From Ruminococcaceae bacterium UBA7075 (lineage in GTDB: Bacteria; Bacillota; Clostridia; Oscillospirales; Acutalibacteraceae), in contig DKZL01000012.1 of the NCBI GenBank assembly GCA_002493635.1, positions 23,641-87,640 on the forward strand: a stretch of 64,000 nucleotides of DNA. The letters are read 5' to 3'. Under the pieces are notes generated by a model. That model had not been told where the DNA came from. It did not search any database and saw only the letters and a program-made list of their open reading frames with translations. Both the position numbers and the translations under genes were made by a program. Shown in pieces: positions 9,132-18,267 of this stretch. The number at the start of each line of letters is the position of its first letter. The stretch's first letter is position 1.

Positions 9132-11066
9132 TTGGCTGTATCAACTATGCAGGCGGTTAATGTCATCGGTCTGACAAAGGACGTTGATGATGTTATTACA
9201 ATTCTCGGCGAATCGGGAGTTTTCCATCCCGATGATGTTTCAAATTTTTATAGCGACATCAAGAATTTTACTCACCTGCAAACAAAAAACATCTATGCAG
9301 ATCCTCTTACCAATTTAAAAGCGTCTTTAGGACTTACAAAAAAACAATTTCCGCTTGTTAATGTTGCGGATTTTAATCCTTCTATTGAAGAAATCAACAT
9401 TTTTGTAAACAAGCTGGTTGCTGATATTGGCGAGCTGGTAGATGACAGGGAGTTTATTGCCGAACAGCTTATTGAAGCAAAGGAAAATCTTAACGAAACC
9501 AGTCACTTTGTAGGACTTGGTGTTGAAATAGAAAAAGTTCTTAAGCTCAAATACCTTAACTGCAGATTCGGCAGATTGCCAAAGGAAAGCTATGACAAGC
9601 TTTTGGCATATAAAGACAATCCTTTTGTTGATTTTACGATTTGTACTGAGGACAAAAGCCATTTTTGGGGCGTTTACTTTGCCCCTATTGACAAAGAAAG
9701 TGAAATTGACAGAATTTTCTCGGGATTGTACTTTGAAAAAAGCGATGTAATCGGCGTAAACCACACACCGAGGGAGCACCTTGAAAAGCTCCAAAAACTT
9801 ATCCCCGTTCTTGAAGATAAGCTGAAAGAAGCAGAAACAAGAATTGATAAATATATTAATCAGTTCTACGATAGAATATTAAAATATTTATCAAAGCTTG
9901 AAGAGCTTTATATGTATTCAAGAATAAGAACAAAAGCTTTGCAGTATGAAAAGAGCTTTATTATTGTCGGCTGGGTACCGACAGAATTTGCAAAGCAGCT
10001 GAAGCGCAGACTGCATAAAATTAAAAGTGTAAGTCTTGACTTTACTGATGCAAAGAAAGAAATAAAAAAATCACCGCCGGTTAAACTTAAAAACTGTTTT
10101 CTTGCAAAACCGTTTGAGTTCTATACAGAAATGTACGGCGTACCGAAATATAATGAAATTGACCCGTCTTTATTTATTGCAATCACATATATTATTATAT
10201 TCGGCATAATGTTTGCCGACCTCGGACAGGGCATCTGCGTATCTGTTGTCGGACTTTTTATGTGGAAGATAAAAAAGATGAAGATTGGCAAAATCCTATT
10301 CCCCTGCGGAATATCATCTGCATTTTTCGGAACTGTTTTCGGAAGTGTATTTGGTTTTGAAGAAGCTCTCAATCCCTTGTACAAGGCACTTTTCGGGCTT
10401 GACGAAAAACCGATTAATGTAATGCAGTCTGACTCAATTATTATGATTTTGCTGACCGCTGTCGGAATCGGCGTAACGCTTGTAATTGTTGCTATGTGCC
10501 TTAATGTTTACAGTTCTTTAAAACAAGGTGACATCGGCAAAGCGTTGTTCGGCTCAAGCGGTGTTGCTGGAATTATATTCTATGGCTCAATTATATTCGG
10601 CGTTGCAGGACAGCTTGTTCTGGGACTTAATGTGCTTACTCTTCCGTATATTATCGGATTAATAATTGTCCCATATCTGCTGATTTTCTTCGGAGAACCG
10701 CTGGGTCTGCTTATACGCAGAGAAAAGGACTGGCAGCCCGAAAGCTGGGGCGGATATATTATGGAGCATCTGATTGAGTCAATTGAATTTCTGCTTGAAT
10801 ATGTTACAAACACCGTCAGCTTTTTGAGAGTAGGTGCTTTCGTACTTGTTCACGCAGGTATGATGATGGTTGTCTTTGTACTGGCAGAAACAGCAGGTGC
10901 TGTTGCATACTGGCCTGTTGTTGTATTTGGTAATGTGTTTGTTATGGTTTTAGAAGCACTGCTTGTTGCCATTCAGGTATTGCGTCTTGAATATTATGAA
11001 ATGTTCAGCCGTTTTTACTCCGGTGAGGGCAGGCCTTATGAACCTGTAAAATTAAATCTTGATTAA
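9132..11066 (+). CDS. ntpI: V-type ATPase subunit I
   Basis: Subunit I (the a-type stator) provides the half-channels for ion movement and anchors the stalks. The 644-residue product has a soluble N-terminal half (1-320) with coiled-coil stretches and a membrane half with about seven helices. The latter begins ITYIIIFGIMFADLGQG and includes TVSFLRVGAFVLVHAG, where the conserved Arg faces the ring carboxylate. The start is TTG 9132-9134, supported by GAGGTG eight bases upstream. Confidence 0.95.
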   Translation: MAVSTMQAVNVIGLTKDVDDVITILGESGVFHPDDVSNFYSDIKNFTHLQTKNIYADPLTNLKASLGLTKKQFPLVNVADFNPSIEEINIFVNKLVADIGELVDDREFIAEQLIEAKENLNETSHFVGLGVEIEKVLKLKYLNCRFGRLPKESYDKLLAYKDNPFVDFTICTEDKSHFWGVYFAPIDKESEIDRIFSGLYFEKSDVIGVNHTPREHLEKLQKLIPVLEDKLKEAETRIDKYINQFYDRILKYLSKLEELYMYSRIRTKALQYEKSFIIVGWVPTEFAKQLKRRLHKIKSVSLDFTDAKKEIKKSPPVKLKNCFLAKPFEFYTEMYGVPKYNEIDPSLFIAITYIIIFGIMFADLGQGICVSVVGLFMWKIKKMKIGKILFPCGISSAFFGTVFGSVFGFEEALNPLYKALFGLDEKPINVMQSDSIIMILLTAVGIGVTLVIVAMCLNVYSSLKQGDIGKALFGSSGVAGIIFYGSIIFGVAGQLVLGLNVLTLPYIIGLIIVPYLLIFFGEPLGLLIRREKDWQPESWGGYIMEHLIESIEFLLEYVTNTVSFLRVGAFVLVHAGMMMVVFVLAETAGAVAYWPVVVFGNVFVMVLEALLVAIQVLRLEYYEMFSRFYSGEGRPYEPVKLNLD

Positions 11067-11085
11067 TTTTTTGGAGGTAAAGATT

Positions 11086-11514
11086 ATGTTATTCAATTTA
11101 ATTATGTTAGCTGTACCCGTTGTATTTCTGATGGCTTCCGCTATTCTTGCCGTAAAGGCATTTGAAAGAGGAAAAAGCAGAAAGAAAACTGTATTAACTC
11201 AGATTTTCTCATTTGCCGCTGTATTTGCTTTCTGTATGGTATGCCCTATGGTAGCAAGTGCCGCAACAGGCGATGCAGCAGCCGTTGCTTCAAACGGTAT
11301 GGCTGACGGTCTTGCATACATTGGTGCAGCCCTTGCAACAGGTCTTTCATGTATCGGCGGCGGTATTGCCGTTGGCAACGCTGCTCCTGCCGCTATCGGA
11401 GCTACAAGCGAAGATCCGAAGGCATTCGGTAAAGCAATCATCTTTGTTGTACTTGGTGAAGGTATTGCCATATACGGTATGCTCGTTTCTATCCTTCTTA
11501 TCTTTGCAAGATAA
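11086..11514 (+). CDS. ntpK: V-type ATPase subunit K (c-ring proteolipid)
   Basis: The membrane rotor subunit, 142 residues with four predicted helices. The last contains the ion-carrying glutamate in LGEGIAIYG, and helix three is the Gly/Ala-rich GLSCIGGGIAVGNAAPAA. The ATG at 11086 has GGAGGT six bases upstream and is preferred over an in-frame ATG 27 bases earlier that overlaps ntpI. Only the C-terminal hairpin shows a membrane carboxylate. Whether it carries H+ or Na+ cannot be read from sequence alone. Confidence 0.93.
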   Translation: MLFNLIMLAVPVVFLMASAILAVKAFERGKSRKKTVLTQIFSFAAVFAFCMVCPMVASAATGDAAAVASNGMADGLAYIGAALATGLSCIGGGIAVGNAAPAAIGATSEDPKAFGKAIIFVVLGEGIAIYGMLVSILLIFAR

Positions 11515-11553
11515 TTTACGGAAATCCGTATTTTACAGAGGATTTGATACATT

Positions 11554-11862
11554 ATGAAATTTTTTCTTATAAGTGATAATGTTGATACTAAGATTGGTAT
11601 GCGTTTTGCCGGCATTGAGGGTGTCGTTGTTCATGAAGAGGATGAAGTACGCCGTGAGCTTACTCAGGCTATGGAACGTGACGACATCGCCGTAATTCTT
11701 ATGACAGAACATCTTGTTTCTCTCTGCCCCGACCTTATTTATGACCTTAAGCTCAACAGAAAGCAGCCGCTTATTGTTGAAATTCCTGACCGTCACGGAA
11801 ACGGACGAACAAAGGACAGTATTACAAAATATGTTCAGGAAGCAATCGGCGTAAAGCTTTAA
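11554..11862 (+). CDS. V-type ATPase subunit F
   Basis: Subunit F (NtpG in Enterococcus nomenclature) is a small Rossmann-like part of the rotor shaft that binds subunit D. The 102-residue product starts MKFFLISDNVDTKIGMRFAG and has the family's ILMTEHL strand and PLIVEIPD segment. It lies 39 bases after ntpK and 34 bases before ntpE, well inside the operon. Confidence 0.92.
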   Translation: MKFFLISDNVDTKIGMRFAGIEGVVVHEEDEVRRELTQAMERDDIAVILMTEHLVSLCPDLIYDLKLNRKQPLIVEIPDRHGNGRTKDSITKYVQEAIGVKL

Positions 11863-11896
11863 AATCACTAATATTTTTATCTGAGAGGTTATTTAT

Positions 11897-12490
11897 ATGG
11901 AAAATACCGCAAAAACAGATAACTTTCTTAAAGCCATAAAAAAATATGCAGAAGAACAGCGTCATTCAATTCAGATTGAAGTTGAACATATTAAGGAAGA
12001 AAAGCTTAAGAAAGCACACGAAAAAGGCAAACTTGACAGTGAAAAGTACATCAGCGACAAGCTTGAAGCAAAGAAAAATGAAGAAACAAGCAAGGTTGCA
12101 AAGCTTATGCAGGAAGGTCAGAAGGAACTTTTCCTCACCCGCTGCGAAATGACTGAAAAGGTATTTAAAAAGGCAGAAGAAAAGCTAATTAAATATACGC
12201 AAACTGATGAATACGCACAAAAACTGATTGACAGTGCAAAAGCTATTTCAGAAATCTTCGGAAACAAAAATTGCACTTTAAGTATCAGTGAAAAAGATTT
12301 TGGCAGTGCAGACAGAATTTCAGCTGTCTTTTCAGGCAAAGCAGAGATAACTGCTGACAAATCAATAAAAATCGGCGGTATCAGAGGTTATTGCTTCACA
12401 CTGAACATTATTGCTGACGAAACGCTCGATTCAAAACTTGCCGCTCAAAAAGAGTGGTTTGTGAAAAATTCAAATCTGAGTGTACTCTGA
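11897..12490 (+). CDS. ntpE: V-type ATPase subunit E
   Basis: Subunit E forms the peripheral stalk with the H/G protein and caps the A3B3 head. The 197-residue product has a long charged N-terminal helix (residues 8-95, rich in Lys and Glu) and a globular C-terminal domain ending ADETLDSKLAAQKEWF. This matches family layout and length. GAGAGG precedes the ATG. E subunits are poorly conserved, so position within the operon carries part of the call. Confidence 0.87.
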   Translation: MENTAKTDNFLKAIKKYAEEQRHSIQIEVEHIKEEKLKKAHEKGKLDSEKYISDKLEAKKNEETSKVAKLMQEGQKELFLTRCEMTEKVFKKAEEKLIKYTQTDEYAQKLIDSAKAISEIFGNKNCTLSISEKDFGSADRISAVFSGKAEITADKSIKIGGIRGYCFTLNIIADETLDSKLAAQKEWFVKNSNLSVL

Positions 12491-12525
12491 TGTCTGCCAA
12501 TTTCGACCGAAAGAGATGATAAACA

Positions 12526-14283
12526 ATGGAAAACAACAATGTTATATATGGCATTAACGGTCCTGTTGTTACTGTAAAACAAGCTGACTGCTTTGAAATG
12601 ATGGAAATGGTTCATGTAGGAAAGCAGAAGCTTGTAGGCGAGGTTATCGGAATTACAGATGACCTTACTACAATTCAGGTTTATGAGGAAACAACGGGAC
12701 TTAAACCGGGAGACCCTGTCACCGGCACAGGTGCACCTATGAATGTACTTTTGGGTCCCGGCATTATTGACAATATCTTTGACGGTATTGAACGGCCGCT
12801 TAAGGCAATTGAAGAGCAGGCAGGCGCTTTTATTAACAGAGGTGCTGCTGTTTCGTCACTCGACGACCAAAGGTTGTGGAATGTCACACTTAAAGTTAAA
12901 GTCGGCGACAAAGTATGCGGCGGTCAGATTTATGCAACCCTGCCTGAAACCCCTATTATTGAGCACAGACTTATGGTTCATCCCGATCTCTGCGGTGAAA
13001 TAGTAAAGGTTATGCCTGACGGTGAATATAGGATTTTTGATACAGTCGCCGTTTTAAGAGACGACGAGGGTTCAGAACATAACCTCACGCTTTGCCAGCA
13101 GTGGCCTATCAGAACAGCACGTCCTGTCAAAGAAAGGCTTGCACCAACTGTTCCACTGATTACCGGACAGCGTGTAATTGACACACTGTTCCCTATTGCA
13201 AAGGGCGGCACAGCCGCAATTCCGGGCGGATTCGGTACGGGCAAAACTATGACTCAGCACCAGCTTGCCAAGTGGTGCGACGCTGACATAATCATCTATG
13301 TAGGCTGCGGTGAGCGTGGTAATGAGATGAGTCAGGTGCTTGAAGAGTTCTCGGAACTTATCGACCCAAAGTCGCAGCGTCCTATGACCGACAGAACCGT
13401 ACTTATTGCAAATACTTCAAATATGCCTGTTGCGGCTCGTGAGGCTTCAATTTATACAGGAATTACACTCGGTGAATATTACCGTGATATGGGCTATCAT
13501 GTTGCTATGATGGCTGACTCAACCTCACGTTGGGCAGAGGCTCTGCGTGAAATCTCAGGCCGTCTTGAAGAAATGCCTGCCGAAGAAGGCTTTCCTGCCT
13601 ATTTGCCGTCACGTCTTGCAGAGTTTTATGAAAGAGGCGGTCGTGCTGATGTTCTGAGCGGCGGCGAAGGTTCTGTTACACTTATTGGTGCAGTTTCACC
13701 TCAGGGCTCTGACTTTTCCGAGCCTGTAACTCAGAACACAAAGCGTTTTACCCGCTGTTTCTGGGCACTCGACAAATCACTTGCTTATTCAAGACACTAC
13801 CCGGCTATAAACTGGATGGATAGCTACAGCGAATATTTTAACGACCTTGACCCTTGGTTCAGACAGAATCTCGGCGACGATTTTGTTGAATACAGAAACA
13901 GAATCAGTGCTCTTCTTCAGGAAGAAAGCTCGCTGATGGAAATTGTTAAGCTCATAGGCGCAGATGTTCTCCCTGACGACCAGAAGCTGGTTATCGAAAC
14001 GGCAAAAGCTATCCGTGTCGGATTTTTACAACAGAACGCTTTCCACGCAGATGATACATTTGTGCCTCTTGAAAAGCAAAAGGCTATGATGAAAACTATA
14101 CTTCATCTTCATACAAAAGCAAAAGAGATTGTTGCTAAGGAAATTCCTTTGAGTAAAATTATCAACCTTGGTCTGTTTGATAAACTCAACAAGATGAAGT
14201 ACGATATTCCGAACAGCAAGCTTGAAATGTTTGATGAATACATCAAAGAAATTGACGAAAAGCTTGCCGCATTTTCAAAGTAA
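12526..14283 (+). CDS. ntpA: V-type ATPase catalytic subunit A
   Basis: The catalytic subunit hydrolyses or makes ATP in the A3B3 ring. The 585-residue protein has the N-terminal beta barrel, the non-homologous insert at about 115-190 and the P-loop GGFGTGKT at about residue 233. Then come the Walker B region (VAMMADSTSRWAEALREISGR) with its catalytic-site arginine, and the helical C-terminal domain. Full length and intact. It is followed by ntpB after 15 bases, with AAGGAGG inside the gap. Confidence 0.97.
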   Translation: MENNNVIYGINGPVVTVKQADCFEMMEMVHVGKQKLVGEVIGITDDLTTIQVYEETTGLKPGDPVTGTGAPMNVLLGPGIIDNIFDGIERPLKAIEEQAGAFINRGAAVSSLDDQRLWNVTLKVKVGDKVCGGQIYATLPETPIIEHRLMVHPDLCGEIVKVMPDGEYRIFDTVAVLRDDEGSEHNLTLCQQWPIRTARPVKERLAPTVPLITGQRVIDTLFPIAKGGTAAIPGGFGTGKTMTQHQLAKWCDADIIIYVGCGERGNEMSQVLEEFSELIDPKSQRPMTDRTVLIANTSNMPVAAREASIYTGITLGEYYRDMGYHVAMMADSTSRWAEALREISGRLEEMPAEEGFPAYLPSRLAEFYERGGRADVLSGGEGSVTLIGAVSPQGSDFSEPVTQNTKRFTRCFWALDKSLAYSRHYPAINWMDSYSEYFNDLDPWFRQNLGDDFVEYRNRISALLQEESSLMEIVKLIGADVLPDDQKLVIETAKAIRVGFLQQNAFHADDTFVPLEKQKAMMKTILHLHTKAKEIVAKEIPLSKIINLGLFDKLNKMKYDIPNSKLEMFDEYIKEIDEKLAAFSK

Positions 14284-14298
14284 GGAGGAAACGCAGTT

Positions 14299-15672
14299 AT
14301 GATTATAGATTATGTAGGCGTTAAGGAAATAAACGGTTCGCTTATCGTAATGGACGGCGTAAAGGGCGTTTCCAACGAAGAAATTGTTGACATCCGCCTT
14401 GATAACGGTACTATCCGTCAAGGCAGGGTTGTTCAGATTGAAGGCGAAAAAATTGTTGTGCAGGTATTTGAGGGCACAAGAAGAATCAGCCTGAAAAACA
14501 CAAGAACACGACTGACAGGGCATCCTATGGAAATGCCTTTGTCACCTGAAATTATCGGCAGAGTGCTTAACGGCTCCGGCAAGCCGATTGACGGACTCGG
14601 CGATATTTTTCCTGTAAAGCGTGCAAACATTAACGGCACCCCGATAAACCCTGTATCCCGAATTTATCCTAAGAACTATATTAACACGGGAATTTCAACT
14701 ATTGACACATTGATGACGCTTATCAGAGGTCAGAAGCTGCCTATCTTCTCGGGCTCGGGTATGAAGCACAATGATCTGGCGGTTCAGATTGTTCGTCAGG
14801 CAAAAATCAGCGGTGCAGACAGCACAAACTTTTGCGTTGTATTTGCCGCAATGGGCGTTCAGAAGGATGTCGCCGACTACTTCAAGAGAAGCTTTGAAGA
14901 AAGCGGAGTACTTTCAAGAGTTGTTATGCTTTTGAATCTTTCAAATGACCCTATTATCGAAAGAACTCTTACTCCCAGATGCGCACTGACAGTCGCAGAA
15001 TACCTTGCGTTTGAGCTTGATATGCATGTTCTTGTCATTATGACTGATATGACGTCATATGCGGAGGCTCTGCGTGAATTTTCATCCTCGAAAGGAGAAA
15101 TTCCGGGCAGAAAAGGCTATCCCGGCTATCTTTATTCGGATCTTGCGTCTATTTATGAACGTGCAGGTATGATTAAGGGTAAAAATGGCTCTGTTACACA
15201 GATTCCTATTCTTACAATGCCAAATGACGATATTACCCACCCTATCCCCGACCTTACGGGATATATAACGGAGGGGCAGATTGTTCTTGACCGTTCATTA
15301 CAGGGACAGGGATTTTATCCTCCTGTTAATGTACTGCCGTCGCTTTCCCGTCTTATGAAGGACGGCATTGGCGAAGGATATACAAGAGCAGATCATCAGG
15401 CGCTTGCCAATCAGCTTTTTGCATCATATGCAAAGGTTATTGATGCACGTTCACTTGCGTCTGTTATCGGCGAAGAGGAGCTTTCTCCTACCGATAAAAA
15501 GTATATTGAATTTGGCAAGCTGTTTGAAAACAGATTTGTCAATCAGGGCTTTAACGAAAACAGAAGTATTGAGCAAAGTCTTGACCTCGGCTGGGAGCTT
15601 TTGTCAACTCTGCCAAGAACCGAGCTTGACCGTGTGGATGACGCAATTCTTGATAAGTATTACAAGGGTTAA
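14299..15672 (+). CDS. ntpB: V-type ATPase subunit B
   Basis: The non-catalytic nucleotide-site partner of NtpA. The 457-residue product shows the V-type B signature ([22 protein letters not shown]), in which the P-loop is degenerate as expected. The [20 protein letters not shown] stretch holds the Arg that completes the catalytic site of subunit A. Its length is standard, and it lies directly upstream of ntpD. Confidence 0.97.
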   Translation: MIIDYVGVKEINGSLIVMDGVKGVSNEEIVDIRLDNGTIRQGRVVQIEGEKIVVQVFEGTRRISLKNTRTRLTGHPMEMPLSPEIIGRVLNGSGKPIDGLGDIFPVKRANINGTPINPVSRIYPKNYINTGISTIDTLMTLIRGQKLPIFSGSGMKHNDLAVQIVRQAKISGADSTNFCVVFAAMGVQKDVADYFKRSFEESGVLSRVVMLLNLSNDPIIERTLTPRCALTVAEYLAFELDMHVLVIMTDMTSYAEALREFSSSKGEIPGRKGYPGYLYSDLASIYERAGMIKGKNGSVTQIPILTMPNDDITHPIPDLTGYITEGQIVLDRSLQGQGFYPPVNVLPSLSRLMKDGIGEGYTRADHQALANQLFASYAKVIDARSLASVIGEEELSPTDKKYIEFGKLFENRFVNQGFNENRSIEQSLDLGWELLSTLPRTELDRVDDAILDKYYKG

Positions 15673-15695
15673 TTTTTAAAGGAGTTTGAGTAAAT

Positions 15696-16352
15696 ATGGC
15701 TGTTCAGGCAGTACCTACAAAAGGTAATCTGATGAATACAAAAAAGTCTCTTTCGCTTGCAAGAAACGGCTATGAACTGCTTGACAGGAAGCGTAATATT
15801 CTTATCAGGGAAATGATGACACTGATTGACCACGCAAATGCAATTCAGCAAAAGATTGACGACGCCTATGCAGAAGCATATATCGCCCTGCAAACTGCCA
15901 ATGTGACGAACGGCTTTTGTGAGGATATTTCAAATTCTATTCCCTATGATGATACACTCAGGCTTGATTCAAGAAGCGTTATGGGTGTTGAAATTCCGAT
16001 TCTCAAAAAGGAAAGTCTTGAAAATCACAGCTTTTTGCATTATGGATTACAGGATACAAACTCTGCAATCGACAAGGCTTACATCAAATTTACAGAAGTT
16101 AAGAACCTTACAGTTGAGCTTGCAGAGATTGAAAACAGTGTTTACCGACTTGCAGACTCAATCAAGAAAACGCAGAAGCGTGCTAATGCTCTGAAAAACA
16201 TTATGATTCCAAAATTTGAGGAAACCGTAAAGTTTATTACCGACGCACTTGATGAGAAAGACAGAGAGGAATTCAGCCGTCTTAAGGTTATTAAAAAGAA
16301 AAAGCAAAAAGATGCCGCTGTTCAGAAAGCAAAGGAAGAACAAACGGCGTAA
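15696..16352 (+). CDS. ntpD: V-type ATPase subunit D (central shaft)
   Basis: Subunit D is the rotating central shaft, a long antiparallel coiled coil. The 218-residue product begins AVQAVPTKGNLMNTKKSLSLA, with the conserved PTKGNL motif, and ends in a basic helical tail rich in Lys and Glu. It is the last gene of the operon, with AAGGAG upstream and a hairpin terminator 20 bases after the stop. Confidence 0.95.
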   Translation: MAVQAVPTKGNLMNTKKSLSLARNGYELLDRKRNILIREMMTLIDHANAIQQKIDDAYAEAYIALQTANVTNGFCEDISNSIPYDDTLRLDSRSVMGVEIPILKKESLENHSFLHYGLQDTNSAIDKAYIKFTEVKNLTVELAEIENSVYRLADSIKKTQKRANALKNIMIPKFEETVKFITDALDEKDREEFSRLKVIKKKKQKDAAVQKAKEEQTA

Positions 16353-16370
16353 ATTGTTCATATTTCATAT

Positions 16371-16402
16371 AAAAGGCATTGATTTTCTTCAATGCCTTTT
16401 TG
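16371..16402 (+). terminator. Terminator of the V-ATPase operon
   Basis: AAAAGGCATTGA pairs with TCAATGCCTTTT around a six-base loop and is followed by T. It lies just downstream of ntpD and forms part of a sequence repeated at 16848-16885. Confidence 0.85.
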
Positions 16403-16427
16403 AGAAGTTATACGAAAGTTGGTGTTA

Positions 16428-16850
16428 ATGATTTTGAACATATTAAAAAACATATTAATTTCATTCGGATTTTTTATGCTTGGCATTTCAATTTTTGCGT
16501 TTTATTTACCTGTTGAATCAAAAAGCACACTAGAATATTTTATTCTTATATTACAGATATTCGCCGTATTTATATTCCACACCATCAAATCAAACAAAAG
16601 ATTTATATTTCATTCCATAGTATTAATGGCTGCAAATACAGCAAATTTGGTTTACATATTTATCTCATCAAAACAAGTTGAACATTTGGAAGTTCATCAA
16701 ACTATGGATATGTTGGGAATCGTAATGGTAAATGCAGCATTTGATATTTGGAAAATAATGCAAATAGCGATAATAATAATTATCATTATAGAATTTGTTA
16801 TTTTACTTGTACGAAGAAAACTTCTTTCAAAGAAAAAAATAAGTAAATAA
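16428..16850 (+). CDS. Small integral membrane protein, unknown
   Basis: This product of about 140 residues has four predicted membrane helices (for example ILISFGFFMLGISIFAFYL and IAIIIIIIEFVILLVRR) and a basic C-terminus ending KKKISK. No family is recognised. No strong ribosome site is visible; ATG 16428 is chosen, but TTG 16419 and GTG 16422 are in frame. It is more AT-rich than its neighbours and is bracketed by direct repeats, which suggests separate acquisition. Confidence 0.55.
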   Translation: MILNILKNILISFGFFMLGISIFAFYLPVESKSTLEYFILILQIFAVFIFHTIKSNKRFIFHSIVLMAANTANLVYIFISSKQVEHLEVHQTMDMLGIVMVNAAFDIWKIMQIAIIIIIIIEFVILLVRRKLLSKKKISK

Positions 16851-16908
16851 ATTGTTCATATTGTTTATAAAAGGCATTAATTTTATTCATAGCCTAACAA
16901 GTTAATAC

Positions 16909-17069
16909 AATAGTATTATTAAAGTTATAATTTTGTGTTTGTAGGGAACGACCCCTGTGTCGTTCCTAACAGAAATTCATCTAACTTATTCAGGAACGAC
17001 ACAGGGGTCGTTCCCTACACTTGTTTTTTATGGCTTCATTTGTTGTTACCCAACCTTTATTATAGAGCC
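16909..17069 (-). mobile_element. Truncated copy of the palindromic MITE
   Basis: The right end (17042-17069), read on the minus strand, begins GGCTCTATAATAAAGGTTGG and matches the left end of the intact element at 41150. The stretch bordering the palindrome (16909-16940) also matches, as CAAACACAAAATTATAACTT against CGAACATAAAAAGATAACTT. The core is a perfect 27-base inverted repeat, 16941-16967 and 16992-17018, opening GTAGGGAACGACCCCTGTGT. The other terminal repeat is not present, so this copy is truncated or decayed. Confidence 0.75.
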
Positions 17070-17072
17070 TAA

Positions 17073-17110
17073 AACAAAAGAGCAGTTGAATTAATCAGCT
17101 GCTCTTTTTC
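17073..17110 (-). terminator. Terminator overlapping the 3' end of the radical SAM gene
   Basis: AAAGAGCAG (minus strand, 17099-17107) pairs with CTGCTCTTT (17077-17085), followed by TTGTTTTAG. The stop codon of the gene (17091-17093) lies in the loop, so the hairpin includes the last coding bases. Confidence 0.8.
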
Positions 17111-17996
17111 CTTGCGTTATATTTCTTTGAGAGAATATTCTGTTAATGCTGTTCAAAACATTTTTCTTATCTGCGCTCCATAAAGGAGCAACAAGAAGCT
17201 TTTTGTCGCCGTCGCCCGTAATGCGGTGAATGACGACATTTTGGGGCAGAATTTCAATGCAGTCGCATAATATATCAATATATTCTTCAAGCGTAAGTAC
17301 CTTGAATTTTCCTGCTTTATATTCATCAAGTAAATCGGTATCTTTAAGAATGTGCAGGAGTTGTAATTTTACTCCGTCTGTCCTCTCACCCACATACTTA
17401 ACCGTTTCAAGCATCATTTCTCTGCTCTCATTCGGCAAACCGAGAATAATATGAGTTATTACATTAATGCCTATGCTGTGAAGATTTCTGACCGCTGTGT
17501 CATATACTTCAAGTTCATATCCCCTGCGGATATAGTCTGACGTCTGCTTATGAATTGTCTGCAAGCCAAGCTCCACCCATATGGGCTTTATTCTGTTAAG
17601 CCTGTCAAGCAGTGCAAGCACATCATCACCAAGGCAATCGGGACGTGTCGCAATGGAAAGCGCAACTATTTCGTCCCCCTCTATCGCCTGTGTAAATATT
17701 TTTTCAAGATACTCAACACTTGCATATGTATTTGTAAAGGGCTGAAAGTATGCAATAAACTTACGGCAGTCGGTCTTTGCCTTAATTCTTTGCTTTGCCT
17801 GTTCTATTTGATTTTTAATGTCAAGTATGGCACTTGCGGCAAACTCGCCCGAACCCCCTCTGCTGCAAAAAATACAGCCCCGTGTGTCAATAGTACCGTC
17901 ACGGTTGGGACAGGTCATACCGCCGTTTAAGGAAATTTTGTAAACTTTTTCACCAAATGTTGATTTAAGATATTCGTTTAAAGAATAATATCGCAT
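17091..17996 (-). CDS. Radical SAM protein, TIGR01212 (YhcC-like)
   Basis: This 301-residue protein belongs to the YhcC group of radical SAM enzymes, cytosolic [4Fe-4S] proteins with an unassigned reaction. The cluster motif is the family's spaced form: Cys in MTCPNRDG, then GCIFC 12 residues later. Other marks are KFIAYFQPFTNTYA, the SIATRPDCLGD motif and HIILGLPNE. Length is typical. It is transcribed alone, with a hairpin terminator reaching into its last codons. Confidence 0.88.
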   Translation of the reverse strand: MRYYSLNEYLKSTFGEKVYKISLNGGMTCPNRDGTIDTRGCIFCSRGGSGEFAASAILDIKNQIEQAKQRIKAKTDCRKFIAYFQPFTNTYASVEYLEKIFTQAIEGDEIVALSIATRPDCLGDDVLALLDRLNRIKPIWVELGLQTIHKQTSDYIRRGYELEVYDTAVRNLHSIGINVITHIILGLPNESREMMLETVKYVGERTDGVKLQLLHILKDTDLLDEYKAGKFKVLTLEEYIDILCDCIEILPQNVVIHRITGDGDKKLLVAPLWSADKKNVLNSINRIFSQRNITQGKRAAD

Positions 17997-18074
17997 AATT
18001 ATCTACCAATAAAAAATGTACAATTTTGATTAAATTTATAATAGCAGGCAAAAATAAAACGGCTTAAAAATAAT

Positions 18075-18102
18075 AAAGACCGACAGTTGAAAATCGGTCT
18101 TT
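18075..18102. other. Short perfect hairpin upstream of a small frame
   Basis: AAAGACCGA pairs with TCGGTCTTT around a 10-base loop. It sits 17 bases before the small frame at 18119, whose ribosome site AGAGGAG begins just after the stem. The T runs are weak on both sides, so it may be a weak terminator or a leader structure. Confidence 0.5.
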
Positions 18103-18118
18103 AAAAGAGGAGAAATCT

Positions 18119-18184
18119 ATGAAAACAAAAAAATTTATCTTGCAATCTCTGTTTGCTGTATTTTTTATTGTGATTACATTATAA
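18119..18184 (+). CDS. Possible 21-residue hydrophobic peptide
   Basis: GAGGAG lies six bases before ATG 18119. The frame encodes a Lys-rich start (MKTKKF) and a hydrophobic run (SLFAVFFIVITL), then stops at TAA. It resembles a signal peptide with its mature protein lost, or a type I toxin-like peptide. The downstream 80 bases contain no continuation in the same frame. No family is recognised, but the ribosome site and spacing are good. Confidence 0.35.
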   Translation: MKTKKFILQSLFAVFFIVITL

Positions 18185-18267
18185 CGTGATAATGTGACAG
18201 CTTTTTGAATAGTAAAGTAATGATTCGTGAATTTTTTATAGATTTCCCGTGATTAACAACATCATAA

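Larger units (their letters stand above)
16350..16885 (+). repeat. Direct repeat flanking a small membrane-protein gene
   Basis: The stretch 16350-16386, beginning at the ntpD stop codon, recurs at 16848-16885, beginning at the stop codon of the next gene. The first 15 bases (TAAATTGTTCATATT) are identical, as is the later TATAAAAGGCATT. The second copy has lost the terminator stem. The membrane-protein gene therefore lies between two copies of the same gene-end sequence, as if acquired or duplicated with it. Confidence 0.7.

Noticed and set aside
9327..9794. 155-codon frame antisense to ntpI
   Set aside because: Sits inside a well-supported ATPase gene with no start signals.
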